Assembly (NCBI RefSeq): GCF_029948085.1
Contig: NZ_JARZZP010000016.1
Coordinates: 1 to 52,158, forward strand
Source: Streptococcus taonis
GTDB lineage: Bacteria; Bacillota; Bacilli; Lactobacillales; Streptococcaceae
DNA: 52,158 nucleotides
Direction of reading: 5' to 3'
Shown: one piece after another, positions 40,747 to 50,700 of the stretch
How the letters are laid out: every line of letters starts with the position of its first letter
How positions within the stretch are numbered: position 1 is the first letter of the stretch
Notes under the pieces: generated by a model
What the model saw: only the letters and a program-made list of their open reading frames with translations
What the model was told of the DNA's origin: nothing
Database searches by the model: none
Program-made: the position numbers and the translations under genes

Positions 40747-41031
40747 ATGGCTATAAACTTGTCGAAACAATACAATTTTAAACTGAATGAAGCTACTATG
40801 GAACAAGCTCGAAATATTATCAAGGAAAAGGGCATGACAATGACAGATGCTATTTCTTTATTTGTAGAGCAAATAGTCCTAGAGCAAGATTTGCCTATTA
40901 AGACGGCCGAAGATTTGCATAGAGAGCAGTTAATTGCTGAATTACAAGCCCAATCTGAACGTTCCTTGAGAGAATATGAGGCAGGCGAAGGAGCTTCTCT
41001 AGACAATGTGAGGGCACGCTATGGCTTATAA
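40747..41031 (+). CDS. relB: RelB/DinJ-type antitoxin
   Basis: A 94-residue antitoxin. The N-terminal part (YNFKLNEATMEQARNIIKEKGMTMTDAI, about 9-36, two overlapping stretches) is a ribbon-helix-helix of the RelB/DinJ type that should bind the palindrome at its own promoter. The C-terminal half is acidic and helical, to wrap the toxin. It overlaps the toxin gene by 11 bases, the usual coupling. The ribosome site (GGAGA) lies within the operator edge, so repression and translation signals are tightly packed. Confidence 0.88.
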   Translation: MAINLSKQYNFKLNEATMEQARNIIKEKGMTMTDAISLFVEQIVLEQDLPIKTAEDLHREQLIAELQAQSERSLREYEAGEGASLDNVRARYGL

Positions 41032-41374
41032 AGTGATCCTTTCAAAAGAAGTTGAACAAGCTATCGACAATATACACGACTATATAGCTACGGTACTTTT
41101 ATCCCCTCAATCTGCTAAAAATACTGTGACAAAAATTTTAGATGGCTTAAAAAGTCTAGAAGTCTTTCCTGAGGCTGGTTTTGATGCTGATGTGAAAATC
41201 GGTGTAAAGATTAATAGTAAGTATCCTACACGAGGAAAAATTATAGATCAATACGTTTTGCTTTACTTTATTGATCAGACACAACAGACTGTTTTTCTCT
41301 CCCATTTATTTCATACCAAGAGTGACTATGTCACCTTGCTACAAAAAGACAATAAAAAAAGTTCAAAATCTTAA
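41021..41374 (+). CDS. relE: RelE/ParE-superfamily toxin
   Basis: A 117-residue toxin of the RelE/ParE fold. It has the two N-terminal helices (LSKEVEQAIDNIHDYIATVL), a central strand with KYPTRGKIIDQYVLLYFID, and a C-terminal strand VFLSHLFHTKSDY with the His/Lys/Tyr positions often seen in ribosome-dependent RNases of this group. RelE-type mRNA cleavage and ParE-type gyrase poisoning cannot be separated with certainty. The last codons and the TAA stop (41372-41374) lie in sequence belonging to the next csRNA, whose CiaR box begins at 41370. Confidence 0.87.
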   Translation: MAYKVILSKEVEQAIDNIHDYIATVLLSPQSAKNTVTKILDGLKSLEVFPEAGFDADVKIGVKINSKYPTRGKIIDQYVLLYFIDQTQQTVFLSHLFHTKSDYVTLLQKDNKKSSKS

Positions 41375-41402
41375 GCTAACTTTAAGTCTTATCCTGTATC
41401 AT
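41370..41402 (+). promoter_or_regulatory. CiaR box and -10 of csRNA copy B
   Basis: CTTAAG-CTAAC-TTTAAG (41370-41386), ten bases, then TATCAT (41397-41402). The toxin stop codon TAA is inside the first half-site. Confidence 0.88.
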
Positions 41403-41408
41403 TTAGTT

Positions 41409-41507
41409 ATTAAATAAAGACCTCCTAACTTTATTTAATAGAAATCCTAAACTTTTCTTTTTTATAATAATCTCCTAATAAAGTCACCCAATTTGGTGGC
41501 TTTTTTT
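41409..41507 (+). ncRNA. csRNA copy B (CiaR-dependent small RNA)
   Basis: A 99-base RNA is predicted with the complete family layout: 5' hairpin from ATTAAATAAAG, unpaired ATAATCTCCTAAT, and terminator GTCACC/GGTGGC with seven T. It is nearly identical to copies A and D in the 5' half. Confidence 0.9.
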
Positions 41508-41571
41508 GTTCACTTTCAGCAACTTTTAAATAGTATTTATTATTTTTGAACAAAAGTAAAAACAAGAAAAT

Positions 41572-41604
41572 CTTAAGCTAACTTTAAGTATTATCCTGTA
41601 TCAT
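41572..41604 (+). promoter_or_regulatory. CiaR box and -10 of csRNA copy C
   Basis: CTTAAG-CTAAC-TTTAAG (41572-41588), ten bases, then TATCAT (41599-41604). Confidence 0.88.
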
Positions 41605-41610
41605 TTAGTT

Positions 41611-41682
41611 ATTAAATAAAGACCTCCTAACTTTTTTTCATCATAATCTCCTAATAAAGTCACCCAATTTGGTGGCTTTTTT
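41611..41682 (+). ncRNA. csRNA copy C, shortened
   Basis: Only about 72 bases are predicted. Compared with copies B and D it lacks some 26 bases that hold the 3' arm of the first hairpin, so ATTAAATAAAG has no partner. The TAATCTCCTAAT pairing region and the terminator are intact. Function may persist with altered stability. Confidence 0.82.
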
Positions 41683-41749
41683 CTTGTTTGCTTTTAGCAG
41701 TTTTTAATTAGTATTTATTATTTTTGAACAAAAGTAAAAACTAGAAAAT

Positions 41750-41782
41750 CTTAAGCTAACTTTAAGTTTGCTTGTGTATTAT
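41750..41782 (+). promoter_or_regulatory. CiaR box and -10 of csRNA copy D
   Basis: CTTAAG-CTAAC-TTTAAG (41750-41766), ten bases, then TATTAT (41777-41782). Confidence 0.87.
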
Positions 41783-41788
41783 GTAATC

Positions 41789-41887
41789 ATTAAATAAAGA
41801 CCTCCTAACTTTATTTAATAGAAATCCTAAACTTTTCTTTTTCATAATAATCTCCCTTAACTCCACCTAATCAGGTGGAGTTTTTTT
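41789..41887 (+). ncRNA. csRNA copy D (CiaR-dependent small RNA)
   Basis: A 99-base RNA is predicted. The 5' hairpin and pairing region (TAATCTCCCTTAA) match copy A. The terminator has diverged to CTCCACC/GGTGGAG with seven T while keeping the fold. Confidence 0.88.
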
Positions 41888-41915
41888 GCTCTATTTCAGG
41901 CTTTTAGAGAGTTTC

Positions 41916-42095
41916 CTAAACGTCGTTTTCCGATAAATTTCGGTATTTTTCGGATTTTGGTCGGGGAATTGTCGGGGACTTTTTAGCGAATATGACTAAG
42001 AAATAGGTCTGTAGTCGTTTCAGCGAGTTATCCTCAACTTGGTTATAACGATCTGTCATATAGATCTTTGTATGACCTAGTGCCTGACCGAACTG
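41916..42095 (-). pseudogene. C-terminal remnant of a tyrosine recombinase (integrase)
   Basis: The minus-strand frame reads FGQALGHTKIYMTDRYNQVE followed by NSLKRLQTYF. This is the end of a phage/ICE-type integrase with the LGHxxxxxTxxY motif carrying the nucleophilic Tyr. An in-frame stop lies directly upstream and no start is present, so only about 59 codons survive. It records a former mobile element between the csRNA array and the Fst locus. The sequence up to 42300 shows no other recognisable gene. Confidence 0.72.
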
Positions 42096-42301
42096 CTAGG
42101 TTGGAACTCGTGAAATAATGTGAGGAAGTGGTACATCATATGAAAGTCTGTCGTTTCATTTAATGGATTAAAATGTTGGTTTGACTAATTTGAGTTGATG
42201 AGCGTCCATGTTCATTGATAGTGATGTAATCTTTTGTTTTCTTTGATAATTCCTAAGGTTCTCTTAATGTTGAAAGTCTTATTGGACAAGGGAGTAAAAC
42301 T

Positions 42302-42330
42302 TTGACAAAAATCGCGAACTGTGCGATAAT
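42302..42330 (+). promoter_or_regulatory. Promoter of the Fst-locus antitoxin RNA
   Basis: TTGACA (42302-42307) and GATAAT (42325-42330) are 17 bases apart and drive a short + strand RNA toward the toxin gene. Confidence 0.75.
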
Positions 42331-42336
42331 GGAGAG

Positions 42337-42415
42337 GAATTAAGGATTAGTTCTATATCATGGACTAGAAAAGACCCCAAGCTAACTTCCACATTAAGCT
42401 TGGGGTCTTTTTTGA
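42337..42415 (+). ncRNA. Antisense antitoxin RNA (RNAII-like) of the Fst locus
   Basis: An RNA of about 75-80 bases is predicted from near 42337 to the terminator formed by AAGACCCCAAGCT (42371-42383) and AGCTTGGGGTCTT (42398-42410), followed by T's. It contains ATCATGGACTA (42357-42367), which is repeated at 42506-42516 over the toxin start codon. As in the par/fst system, the two transcripts converge, share the terminator and can pair through the repeats to block toxin translation. Confidence 0.8.
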
Positions 42416-42417
42416 CA

Positions 42418-42510
42418 CTATTTATCCTCGTTTAGCCATTTATCAACTAAGCGAAGAACGACACCGACCACAATTGGTCCGATGATAGTTTTGAGTACTA
42501 GTTCCATCAT
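42418..42510 (-). CDS. Fst-family type I toxin peptide
   Basis: This 30-residue peptide (starting MMELVLKTIIGPIVVGVVL) has one hydrophobic membrane helix (about 9-19), a Gly-Pro within it and a charged, aromatic C-terminus (DKWLNEDK). This is the Fst/Ldr layout of membrane-active type I toxins. GGAGAT precedes the start. The start region carries the direct repeat shared with the antitoxin RNA and the gene ends at the shared bidirectional terminator. Its size keeps it below usual gene-calling cut-offs. Confidence 0.88.
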   Translation of the reverse strand: MMELVLKTIIGPIVVGVVLRLVDKWLNEDK

Positions 42511-42557
42511 GGACTATTTTATCTCCTTTCGCAGGCGGTGTAGCAGTGCCGTAGAAT

Positions 42558-42563
42558 ATTATA
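42558..42563 (-). promoter_or_regulatory. -10 box of the Fst toxin mRNA
   Basis: A perfect TATAAT on the minus strand predicts a toxin mRNA starting near 42551, with a leader of about 40 bases. The -35 is weak (TTTGGT, 16 bases away). Confidence 0.6.
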
Positions 42564-42575
42564 TCTAAACTCGGG

Positions 42576-42600
42576 AGCTACCAAATCAGGTGGCTTTTTT
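42576..42600 (+). terminator. Orphan terminator upstream of ruvB
   Basis: AGCTACC/GGTGGCT with a six-base loop and a T tract reads on the + strand, but no + strand gene precedes it directly. The loop side (AATCAGGTGG) resembles the terminators of csRNA copies D and E, so it may be the relic of another csRNA. Confidence 0.65.
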
Positions 42601-42618
42601 GTTTGTAGGCTGGATTTT

Positions 42619-42627
42619 TGCTATAAT
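42619..42627 (+). promoter_or_regulatory. Extended -10 promoter predicting a leaderless ruvB mRNA
   Basis: TGCTATAAT is followed by six bases and the ruvB ATG at 42634. A TTGTTT (42599-42604) lies 17 bases before the hexamer. The +1 falls on or beside the A of ATG. Confidence 0.6.
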
Positions 42628-42633
42628 AGGAAC

Positions 42634-43632
42634 ATGAGTAGAATTTTAGATAATGAAATCATGGGCGATGAGGAGTTGGTAGAACGTACCCTCCGTCCCC
42701 AATATTTACGTGAATATATCGGACAAGACAAGGTCAAAGATCAGCTTCAAATCTTTATCGAGGCAGCAAAAATGCGTGATGAGGCGCTGGACCATGTTCT
42801 TTTGTTTGGTCCTCCAGGTCTCGGGAAAACAACCATGGCTTTTGTCATAGCCAATGAACTGGGAGTCAATCTCAAACAAACGTCTGGTCCTGTCATCGAA
42901 AAAGCGGGCGATCTGGTAGCGATTTTAAATGACTTGGAGCCTGGAGATGTGCTCTTTATTGATGAGATTCATCGCTTGCCTATGTCGGTGGAAGAGGTGC
43001 TTTATAGTGCCATGGAGGACTTCTACATTGATATCATGATTGGGGCTGGTGAAGGCAGTCGCAGTGTTCATTTGGAGTTGCCACCTTTTACCTTGATTGG
43101 TGCGACGACTCGGGCTGGTATGCTTTCCAATCCTCTACGGGCACGTTTTGGGATTACTGGGCATATGGAGTATTATGCCCATGATGATTTGACAGAGATT
43201 GTCGAGCGGACGGCAGATATTTTTGAGATGGAAATCACTCATGAGGCAGCGTCTGAGTTAGCCCTGCGTAGTCGTGGAACTCCTCGTATTGCCAATCGTC
43301 TCCTCAAGCGCGTGCGTGACTTTGCTCAGATTATGGGCGATGGCTTGATTGATGATGTCATTACGGATAAGGCTCTTACTATGCTGGATGTAGACCATGA
43401 GGGCTTGGACTATGTGGACCAGAAAATTCTCCGCACCATGATTGAGATGTACGGTGGGGGTCCTGTTGGTTTAGGAACTCTTTCGGTGAATATCGCAGAA
43501 GAGCGTGAGACGGTCGAAGATATGTATGAGCCTTACCTGATCCAGAAAGGATTTATCATGCGAACTCGTTCAGGACGAGTTGCGACAGCCAAGGCTTATG
43601 AGCATTTAGGATATGAATACATTGAAAAATAA
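42634..43632 (+). CDS. ruvB: Holliday junction branch migration ATPase RuvB
   Basis: A 332-residue AAA+ motor that drives branch migration with RuvA. Walker A ([10 protein letters not shown], about 58-67), Walker B ([10 protein letters not shown]), the [18 protein letters not shown] sensor region and the C-terminal winged helix ([19 protein letters not shown]) are complete. No separated ribosome site exists upstream: AGGA lies only two bases before ATG and belongs to the promoter spacer. The next gene overlaps its 3' end by 20 bases. ruvA is not adjacent, as is usual in streptococci. Confidence 0.97.
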   Translation: MSRILDNEIMGDEELVERTLRPQYLREYIGQDKVKDQLQIFIEAAKMRDEALDHVLLFGPPGLGKTTMAFVIANELGVNLKQTSGPVIEKAGDLVAILNDLEPGDVLFIDEIHRLPMSVEEVLYSAMEDFYIDIMIGAGEGSRSVHLELPPFTLIGATTRAGMLSNPLRARFGITGHMEYYAHDDLTEIVERTADIFEMEITHEAASELALRSRGTPRIANRLLKRVRDFAQIMGDGLIDDVITDKALTMLDVDHEGLDYVDQKILRTMIEMYGGGPVGLGTLSVNIAEERETVEDMYEPYLIQKGFIMRTRSGRVATAKAYEHLGYEYIEK

Positions 43633-44185
43633 GGCTGAAATCTTAGACTCTTTCAGAGAAAATCCTGACATGAGGGCTATTCTGACTATCATCCGAAACC
43701 TTGGTCTGAAAGACTCGTGGTTGGCAGCAGGTTCTGTCAGAAATTTCATCTGGAATCTCTTGTCAGATAAGCCATTCTTTGACCGTGAAACGGATGTGGA
43801 TGTGATTTTCTTTGACCCAGAGGTGAGTTATGAAGAAACGCTGGCTATAGAAAGTAAGTTGAGAGAGGATTTTCCCCAGTATCAATGGGAGCTGAAGAAT
43901 CAAGTCTATATGCATCAGCATAGTCCCCATACGCCTCCCTATGTGAATTCCTGCGATGCCATGAGTAAGTATCCCGAACGTTGTACGGCGATAGGACTTC
44001 GCTTGCATGCTGACGCAACTTTAGAGCTCTTTTCTCCTTATGGTTTAGAGGATATTTTGAACTTTCAGGTTCGTCCAACTCCTCATTTCTTAGAAAATGA
44101 AGACCGAATGAAGCTCTATCAAAAGCGTTTAGCAAAGAAAAATTGGCAGGAGAAATGGAAAAATCTCACATTTAAAAATACTTAA
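43613..44185 (+). CDS. Nucleotidyltransferase-fold protein
   Basis: A 190-residue protein of the NTP_transf_6 (DUF925) type. The GSVRN motif (about 43-47) followed by [11 protein letters not shown] with the paired acidic residues is the nucleotidyltransferase metal site. The molecule transferred and the target are unknown. It overlaps ruvB by 20 bases and is surely co-transcribed. Its TAA stop (44183-44185) lies inside the CiaR box of csRNA copy E. Confidence 0.85.
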   Translation: MNTLKNKAEILDSFRENPDMRAILTIIRNLGLKDSWLAAGSVRNFIWNLLSDKPFFDRETDVDVIFFDPEVSYEETLAIESKLREDFPQYQWELKNQVYMHQHSPHTPPYVNSCDAMSKYPERCTAIGLRLHADATLELFSPYGLEDILNFQVRPTPHFLENEDRMKLYQKRLAKKNWQEKWKNLTFKNT

Positions 44186-44213
44186 GGAAACTTTAAGATA
44201 GGAGCTGTATACT
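44181..44213 (+). promoter_or_regulatory. CiaR box and -10 of csRNA copy E
   Basis: CTTAAG-GAAAC-TTTAAG (44181-44197), ten bases, then TATACT (44208-44213). Confidence 0.87.
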
Positions 44214-44219
44214 TATCTC

Positions 44220-44314
44220 ATAAGTTAAAAAGACCTTAACTTATACTCCTAAAACTTTTTCATAATAATCTCCCTATAAAAAAATTAAGTCGCCCAATCA
44301 GGCGGCTTTTTTTT
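44220..44314 (+). ncRNA. csRNA copy E (CiaR-dependent small RNA)
   Basis: A 95-base RNA is predicted. The 5' hairpin has changed sequence but not shape (ATAAGTTAA/TTAACTTAT). The pairing region ATAATCTCCCTAT is kept, and the terminator is GTCGCC/GGCGGC with eight T. It is the most diverged of the five. Confidence 0.87.
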
Positions 44315-44332
44315 GATGGAGCGATGATTCGA

Positions 44333-44443
44333 TATATAGTAGATTGAACCTAGAATAGTACGCTACGGATTTTAAAACATTGCTATAAATTGATCTGACT
44401 TTTCTTTCTGGTCAATTTGTTTATATTTTATTTCATCCTACTG
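44333..44443. repeat. Small MITE-like element, possibly RUP
   Basis: About 111 bases are bounded by imperfect inverted ends (left TAGTAGATTGAA, right end reading inward CAGTAGGATGAA). Size and end sequence suggest a RUP-type non-autonomous element of pneumococci and relatives, identified from memory only. The sequence from 44444 to the promoter at 44574 shows nothing else. Confidence 0.45.
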
Positions 44444-44573
44444 ATTTTTTACAATAATATTTGATTTTTTAAAGCTAAATAGATGATTATTGGATAAAAA
44501 AAGAATCTTAAATTCAGGTAAAATCTACAAAAAGAACAAGTCATTTGTATTAATATATTTTTTACACAAATCT

Positions 44574-44604
44574 TTGGACAAAGCAGGCTCTAATGTGCTA
44601 TAAT
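44574..44604 (+). promoter_or_regulatory. Promoter of the serine-rich adhesin gene
   Basis: TTGGAC (44574-44579) and a perfect extended -10 TGCTATAAT (44596-44604) are present. The spacer is 19 bases, or 18 if TGGACA is used. The leader is about 154 bases. Confidence 0.65.
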
Positions 44605-44764
44605 AAGATGTTATAGATTGAGCTTTATATCAAAATTTTTGAAGAGTAGACCATTGCTTGTCAGGGTGAAAAAAGAGAAAATATCCATGTAACATGGCTG
44701 TGTATCTTATACATTATTTTGGTATTTAGTTTTTTATAAATATTGAACTCAAGGAGAGAAAAAC

Positions 44765-47700
44765 ATGTTTTTTAGACGTCAAGAAGGAGAGTATCGAGAA
44801 ACCGATCGTGTAACTAGATACAAACTGATTAAGTCAGGGAAACATTGGTTGCGTGCCTCAACGTCTTTATTCGGGCTATTTAAGGTTCTTCGTGGTGGTA
44901 TTGATACTGCTCAGGTGACAACTGAAGTTGTGGAAGATCGTGTCTCAACTTCTTTAACCGGGATAGATGTCCTCAAGGGGATAGCTGCCGCGGGGGCTGT
45001 TGTTGGTGGTGGAGTGGTCACTCATACGCAAGTCCATGCCAATGAACAGCTGGCTGTAGAGAAAGTCGTGGATGGTACTGACAATCTAGTGAATTCTGAT
45101 CAGGTTGTTTTGGGAACTGTCAATAAAGATGAGGAGCAGCAAACGTCTGTTTCAACATCTAACTCTATCAGTGAGAGTATCTCGCTATCAGATTCTACAA
45201 GTGCCTCGACCTCAGTCTCAACAAGTCTATCTGAGTCCGTAAGTGCTTCGACCTCAGCTAGCACGAGCACCAGTGTTTCATCTTCAACTTCAGCTAGCAC
45301 CTCGTCTTCATTGAACGATTCTGCTTCAACATCAGATAGTGCTTCAACTGTTGCAAGCAGTTCTCACTCTGAGACTTCGCATGTAGAAGGTTCACAGACG
45401 GCTCCTAGCGAAGATGCTATCAGTAATGACGGAACATCCAGAGCCACAGTTAAGGCTAGCGATGCTCAGGTCAATCCTAATCTTTCTAGTGCTCTTTCAA
45501 CAGCAGAAAACTTTACAAGTCAAAATGCGAGTCTGACAGCTACGACAACAGCGACTCTTGCTGCGACAACGACAGCAGAAACAAGCGCTAAAAAGCAAGC
45601 AGAAGACCGTAAGAAACTGGCAACTCTTTCAGCAGAAATGGGTGAATATCTAGCTAAAGCAGTTAATTTACCTGATACAGATGCAGCAATTATCAAGGTT
45701 AAAACCGTGGTTGCTGAGATTGAGTCTGCTCTCAAGGATCCAAACGCAGATCTAGGAGAAGTGATCAATTCTGCCACTTCAGCTCGCAACTCTATCGCTA
45801 ATGCGGTTTCACGTGCAACCTCTGGTCAACGTGACAGCCGTAACGGGCAAGCGATGCCAACAGGGGGAAATCTCAGAGGTGTTTCGATAAACGGTCACAC
45901 CACAGCTGAACTTGGGCAAGGAAGTTATTCAAGTTCTAATCGTGAGGTTGTCTGGAAAATCAAAATGCACTCGCAGAGTCCGCTTAATTATGCTGGTCTG
46001 ATCGCGCAAGTGGATAGAAATACAACCATCACTCGTGTTCTTTTTAATGGACAACCAATGGAAAAACGTGGTGGTTCTGGTAATGAGTATATATTCAACA
46101 AGCACCATGACTTGAATAGAAACCTTGAGGCGACTATATTGGTTTATGCGACTGTGAACAATAAGTCTAATGCAGCTACTTTGAGTGCGCGAGTGGCGAC
46201 AAGTAGTCAACCGTTCACAAGCGCCAACACTTCTGGGAATTATAGTGGCTCAATGAGCTCAACTGTTTCGACTGGAGAAGCTGGTCATAACCGTGGAACA
46301 TCTAAGCGCCCTACGATTACTTTGCCTGCAAATGTTACCTACTATAATGACGACTCTATTACCACAATCAAGATGAAAATGAGTGATGATAGGGGCTTGA
46401 AAACATTAGCTGCAGGATCTAATAATACAATTATCACTGGCTTATATGCGCCTGATTATCCAAGAAATGCAAGAAATGTCGTTGGTGATTTTGGTGTGTA
46501 TCAAAATGGTAGGTTTGCCTATTATCCAACTACTTATACGGTAAATATGCAAGGTACCATTGGTCGAGACAAAGGAACATGGAAGCCGTTTGCTACTGGC
46601 GCGCACATTCTTGAATATGTTGTAACAGATAGTGACGGTCAAACAGATACGGCACATATGACTCTCACCATCAAAGGTTTCAACGAGCGTAACGAGCCTG
46701 TGAGTGGTGATACTGTTACGGTAAATAATCCGTCATCTTTGAGCGAGACTGAGAAAACTCAAATCCTTGCAAACTTTAGGAACAATAGTAAAAATGCCAC
46801 TATCCTCAACAGTTCTGATTACAAGAAAAATTCTGAAGGTAATCATGAAATAACGGTGTCTAATACGGGTGAAATCACTATTACTTATCGTGATAACACT
46901 GTGGATGTCGTTCGAGCTAACGTAAGAGCGGAAACTGAGGTGCCTGTACCTGCTGTAACCGTGACACGTGGTGGTCAGCAGATTACAGCTACTCAAAGTC
47001 CCGACTCTAGTCGTGGGATGGAACATATTGTCTATGCAGGTGATGATTTCACCGTTAAATTTACTGCGACTGATAATAGTGGTAAATTAAGAGAGTTCAA
47101 GATTGTACCTAGAGCAGATGGGAACCAACCAGGGTTGAGAGAAAACTACTTTGAAGGTTCTAACTATGGTACAGGAACTGTAGGGCTCTTGACAGGAAAT
47201 ATCACAGCTACGCCAGAAAGTCCTGCGACTATCACAGTCGACGCTCATATGAATGATAATCTGGAGTGGAACTCAGGACATACTTGGCAACGGAATGCAG
47301 TTGCAACTGACCAAGTAGGCAACTTCAACAGAGTGAATGGTACTGGCAATGTTCGTATCACCCAAGGACAACTGAAAGACCGTCTTAAAGTAACAAATCC
47401 TGACTTTACACCTGTAGTAAATAAAAACAGTTTAACAGATAACGAAAAGACAGATGTCAAGAATGCCATCTACGCTAAGAATGATAAGACAGTTCACCGC
47501 ATCAAAGACATTGAAGTTGCAAGCGATGGAACTGCAAAGATTATTTATAAGGATTTAACAAGCAATACTATTTCTCGAGATGTTACAGTCAATGAACGAC
47601 CAAAACTGGAGATTCATTATGATAATGCTACAACTAAGGAAATCTATCTATACCGTGGGGAAGAAGTTAATGTAACCTTTAGAGCAACTGATGATTCTGG

Positions 47701-50700
47701 CAAGATTTCTTCATTGAAGTTTGAAATGCAAGGAACTGCGGATAGTGCAAACGGAAACAACTACGCAGGATATACTGGTCTCAATCGTTCAAATCCGATC
47801 ACTAGCTTAACGAATCAAGCGGATGCAAGGATTACCCTTACAGGAACTCTAGGTAAAACTGTACCGTTAGGGTCATTTGAACGCTATTTAATGGCAACAG
47901 ATGATAAAAACACATCTGATAGTGACCATGCTAAAAATGGTATTACCGACAATGGTTATGTCAAGTTTGTAATCAAAAGCCAGACTGATAAATATACTGC
48001 TGTAGCGAAGGCGTCGACTATTTATACCTATACTGGTGAAACGGCAACAGATTTAAACGATGCTACGAACTTTGTCCAGCTTGATGGTGGAGGACAGCTC
48101 CCTCAAGGAACGACTGTTTCATGGGTTAGTCGCATTGACAACACATCTGCTGGGACAAAAAGTGCAGTTGCACGGGTTACTTATTCTGATGGCTCTACTG
48201 ATGATGTAACAGTTAACTATACTGTTTATCCGAAAGTTGAAGCCAAGACTTACAATGGTGTGACAGGGGAGTTCTATGCCTTTAAAGGAACGCTAGGTGA
48301 TAAGCTAAGTAAAGTTTCTGGAGGAGATTGGGCTAATAATATTGGTAGAGATTCTTATTTGTATACCAATCTTAATGAACTTCCAACAGGAACCAAATGG
48401 TCTTATAAATATAAGTTAAATAACACAGGGGCTGAGCAAACAACTGCTGTTGGAACCCCGACTTTTGGTGAAGTATGGTATACGACTAAAGAGGTTGTGA
48501 ATCTGGAACCTGTCAGTCACCATACAACCTATACGCTAATTGCCACATATCCAAAAGGACGTTTTGGGGATGTTTCAACAAGCAATCCAGCCTTGACAAG
48601 TCAGACAAGCTTTGATTATACAGTTGTTGATCCTGTAGCTAAACAAGAGTATGTTACAACTGTGGGAAATAAGGCTCCATTAGCAAATATTATTGCGAAG
48701 CCAGGAGAGGCGCTTAAAAATTCGAATACAAGTGTAGCTTTCCCAACAGGAACAACCTTTAGTTGGGTCCAGGCTCCTGATGACGCTATGCTGGCAAACC
48801 CTGGGGTTTATACGAAAAAAGTTACAGTCACTCTTCCGCAAGGTTCCTATAGTGGAGCTCCTGGAAATAGTAGAACAGTAGACGTGACTATTAAGGTAAA
48901 CCCACAAGCGCCAGCTATCTCAGTTAATTCTACCAATGAAACTGGCGGCTTGCCAAATCGTTCGATCGTTGTTACGAATGTCACACCTGGAGCTCTTGTA
49001 ACATTAACATTAGCTGGTCATACATTCACCAAGACTGCTAAGGACAATGAAACAAGCGTCACATTTGAACCAACAAAATTGCAGGATGCTTATGATGGCA
49101 ACAATGGTCTCCTTCCGACTAGAGATGTGACAGCTAAGCAAGAAAAAACAGTAACACTTCCAAGTGGTGGAACTGAAACCTTGAGTTCGTCTACAACGAC
49201 TGCAACTATTACCAAAGAAACTGTAGCACCTGAAGTAACTTTTGAACTTCATATTAAGAATGATAAGACTGGCCAATGGGAAAAACAAACGATCAAGAAT
49301 AATGTTCGTCCAGGAGTCAGTGGTTACGAAGTCTTCGCAGGCGACAAGATTAAAGTTGTTTTAACTGCTAAAGATAATAGTGGTAAGATTAAAACTCTAA
49401 AATTAAATGATGGAATTTCTGATATAAATCGTATTTTCCAAGATGGTTATTCTTCAGATGATACAGCAGAAGGCCTTAAGGATACACCTACTGAAGCTTC
49501 AGCAACAAATCCAAAAGTATTGGAGTATACGGCTACTTACGGAGAAAATGTCCAATATAATGATAAAAACAAATGGACCCGTGGAACTAGTGCTACAGAT
49601 TTATCAGATAATACAGGTAGAGTCACAACTGTAGTTGCACAAGGTAAACTGAATGAAAAATTCCCAGGTATTAAACCAAACGGAGTTATTCAAGTTTCTA
49701 ATTTAACTTCCTTGACTCAAAAAGATCTTGATAAGATTCTAGATGCAGTGAAGACGTCTAATCCAGCGTCAGATTTCCGTATTAAATCGTATGAGATTGC
49801 TAGCAATGGCACTGTAACGATTACCTACAAAGATGGAACCAAAAACACAGTAACTCCTGATTTGTCAGATTCGGATCATAAGTCAGCATCAGCCTCAACC
49901 AGTGCGTCAGTGTCTGCTTCAACCAGTGCATCAGTAAGTGCAATGACTAGTGCATCGACATCAGCGTCAGTAAGCGCAAGTCAATCAGCAAGCACATCAG
50001 CTAGCCAGTCAGCATCGACCAGTGCGAGCCAATCAGCAAGCACATCGGCTTCAACCAGCGCAAGTACCTCAGCAAGCACGTCGGCTTCAACAAGTGCAAG
50101 CACGTCAGCAAGCACATCTGCCTCAACGAGCGCAAGTACATCGGCAAGCACGTCTGCTTCGACAAGTGTAAGTACATCAGCTTCAACGAGCGCAAGCACG
50201 TCAGCAAGCACATCAGCAAGTACATCCGCTTCAACAAGCGCAAGCACTTCAGCAAGTACATCGGCTTCAACAAGTGCAAGCACGTCAGCAAGTACGTCCG
50301 CTTCAACAAGCGCAAGTACATCGGCTAGCACATCAGCCTCAACAAGTGCAAGCACCTCAGCAAGTACATCTGCTTCAACAAGTGCAAGTACGTCAGCGTC
50401 AACAAGTGCAAGTACCTCAGCAAGTACATCTGCTTCAACAAGTGCAAGTACGTCCGCTTCAACAAGCGCAAGCACCTCAGCAAGTACGTCCGCTTCAACA
50501 AGCGCAAGCACCTCAGCAAGTACGTCCGCTTCAACAAGCGCAAGCACCTCAGCAAGTACGTCCGCTTCAACAAGCGCAAGTACTTCAGCAAGCACATCGG
50601 CTTCAACAAGCGCAAGTACTTCAGCAAGCACGTCCGCTTCAACAAGCGCAAGTACTTCAGCAAGCATATCGGCATCAACGAGCGCAAGTGCTTCAGCAAG

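Noticed and set aside
40668..40781. 37-codon frame preceded by GAGG just before the RelBE genes
   Set aside because: It spans the -35, -10 and palindromic operator of the toxin-antitoxin promoter and overlaps the antitoxin start, so coding is unlikely.
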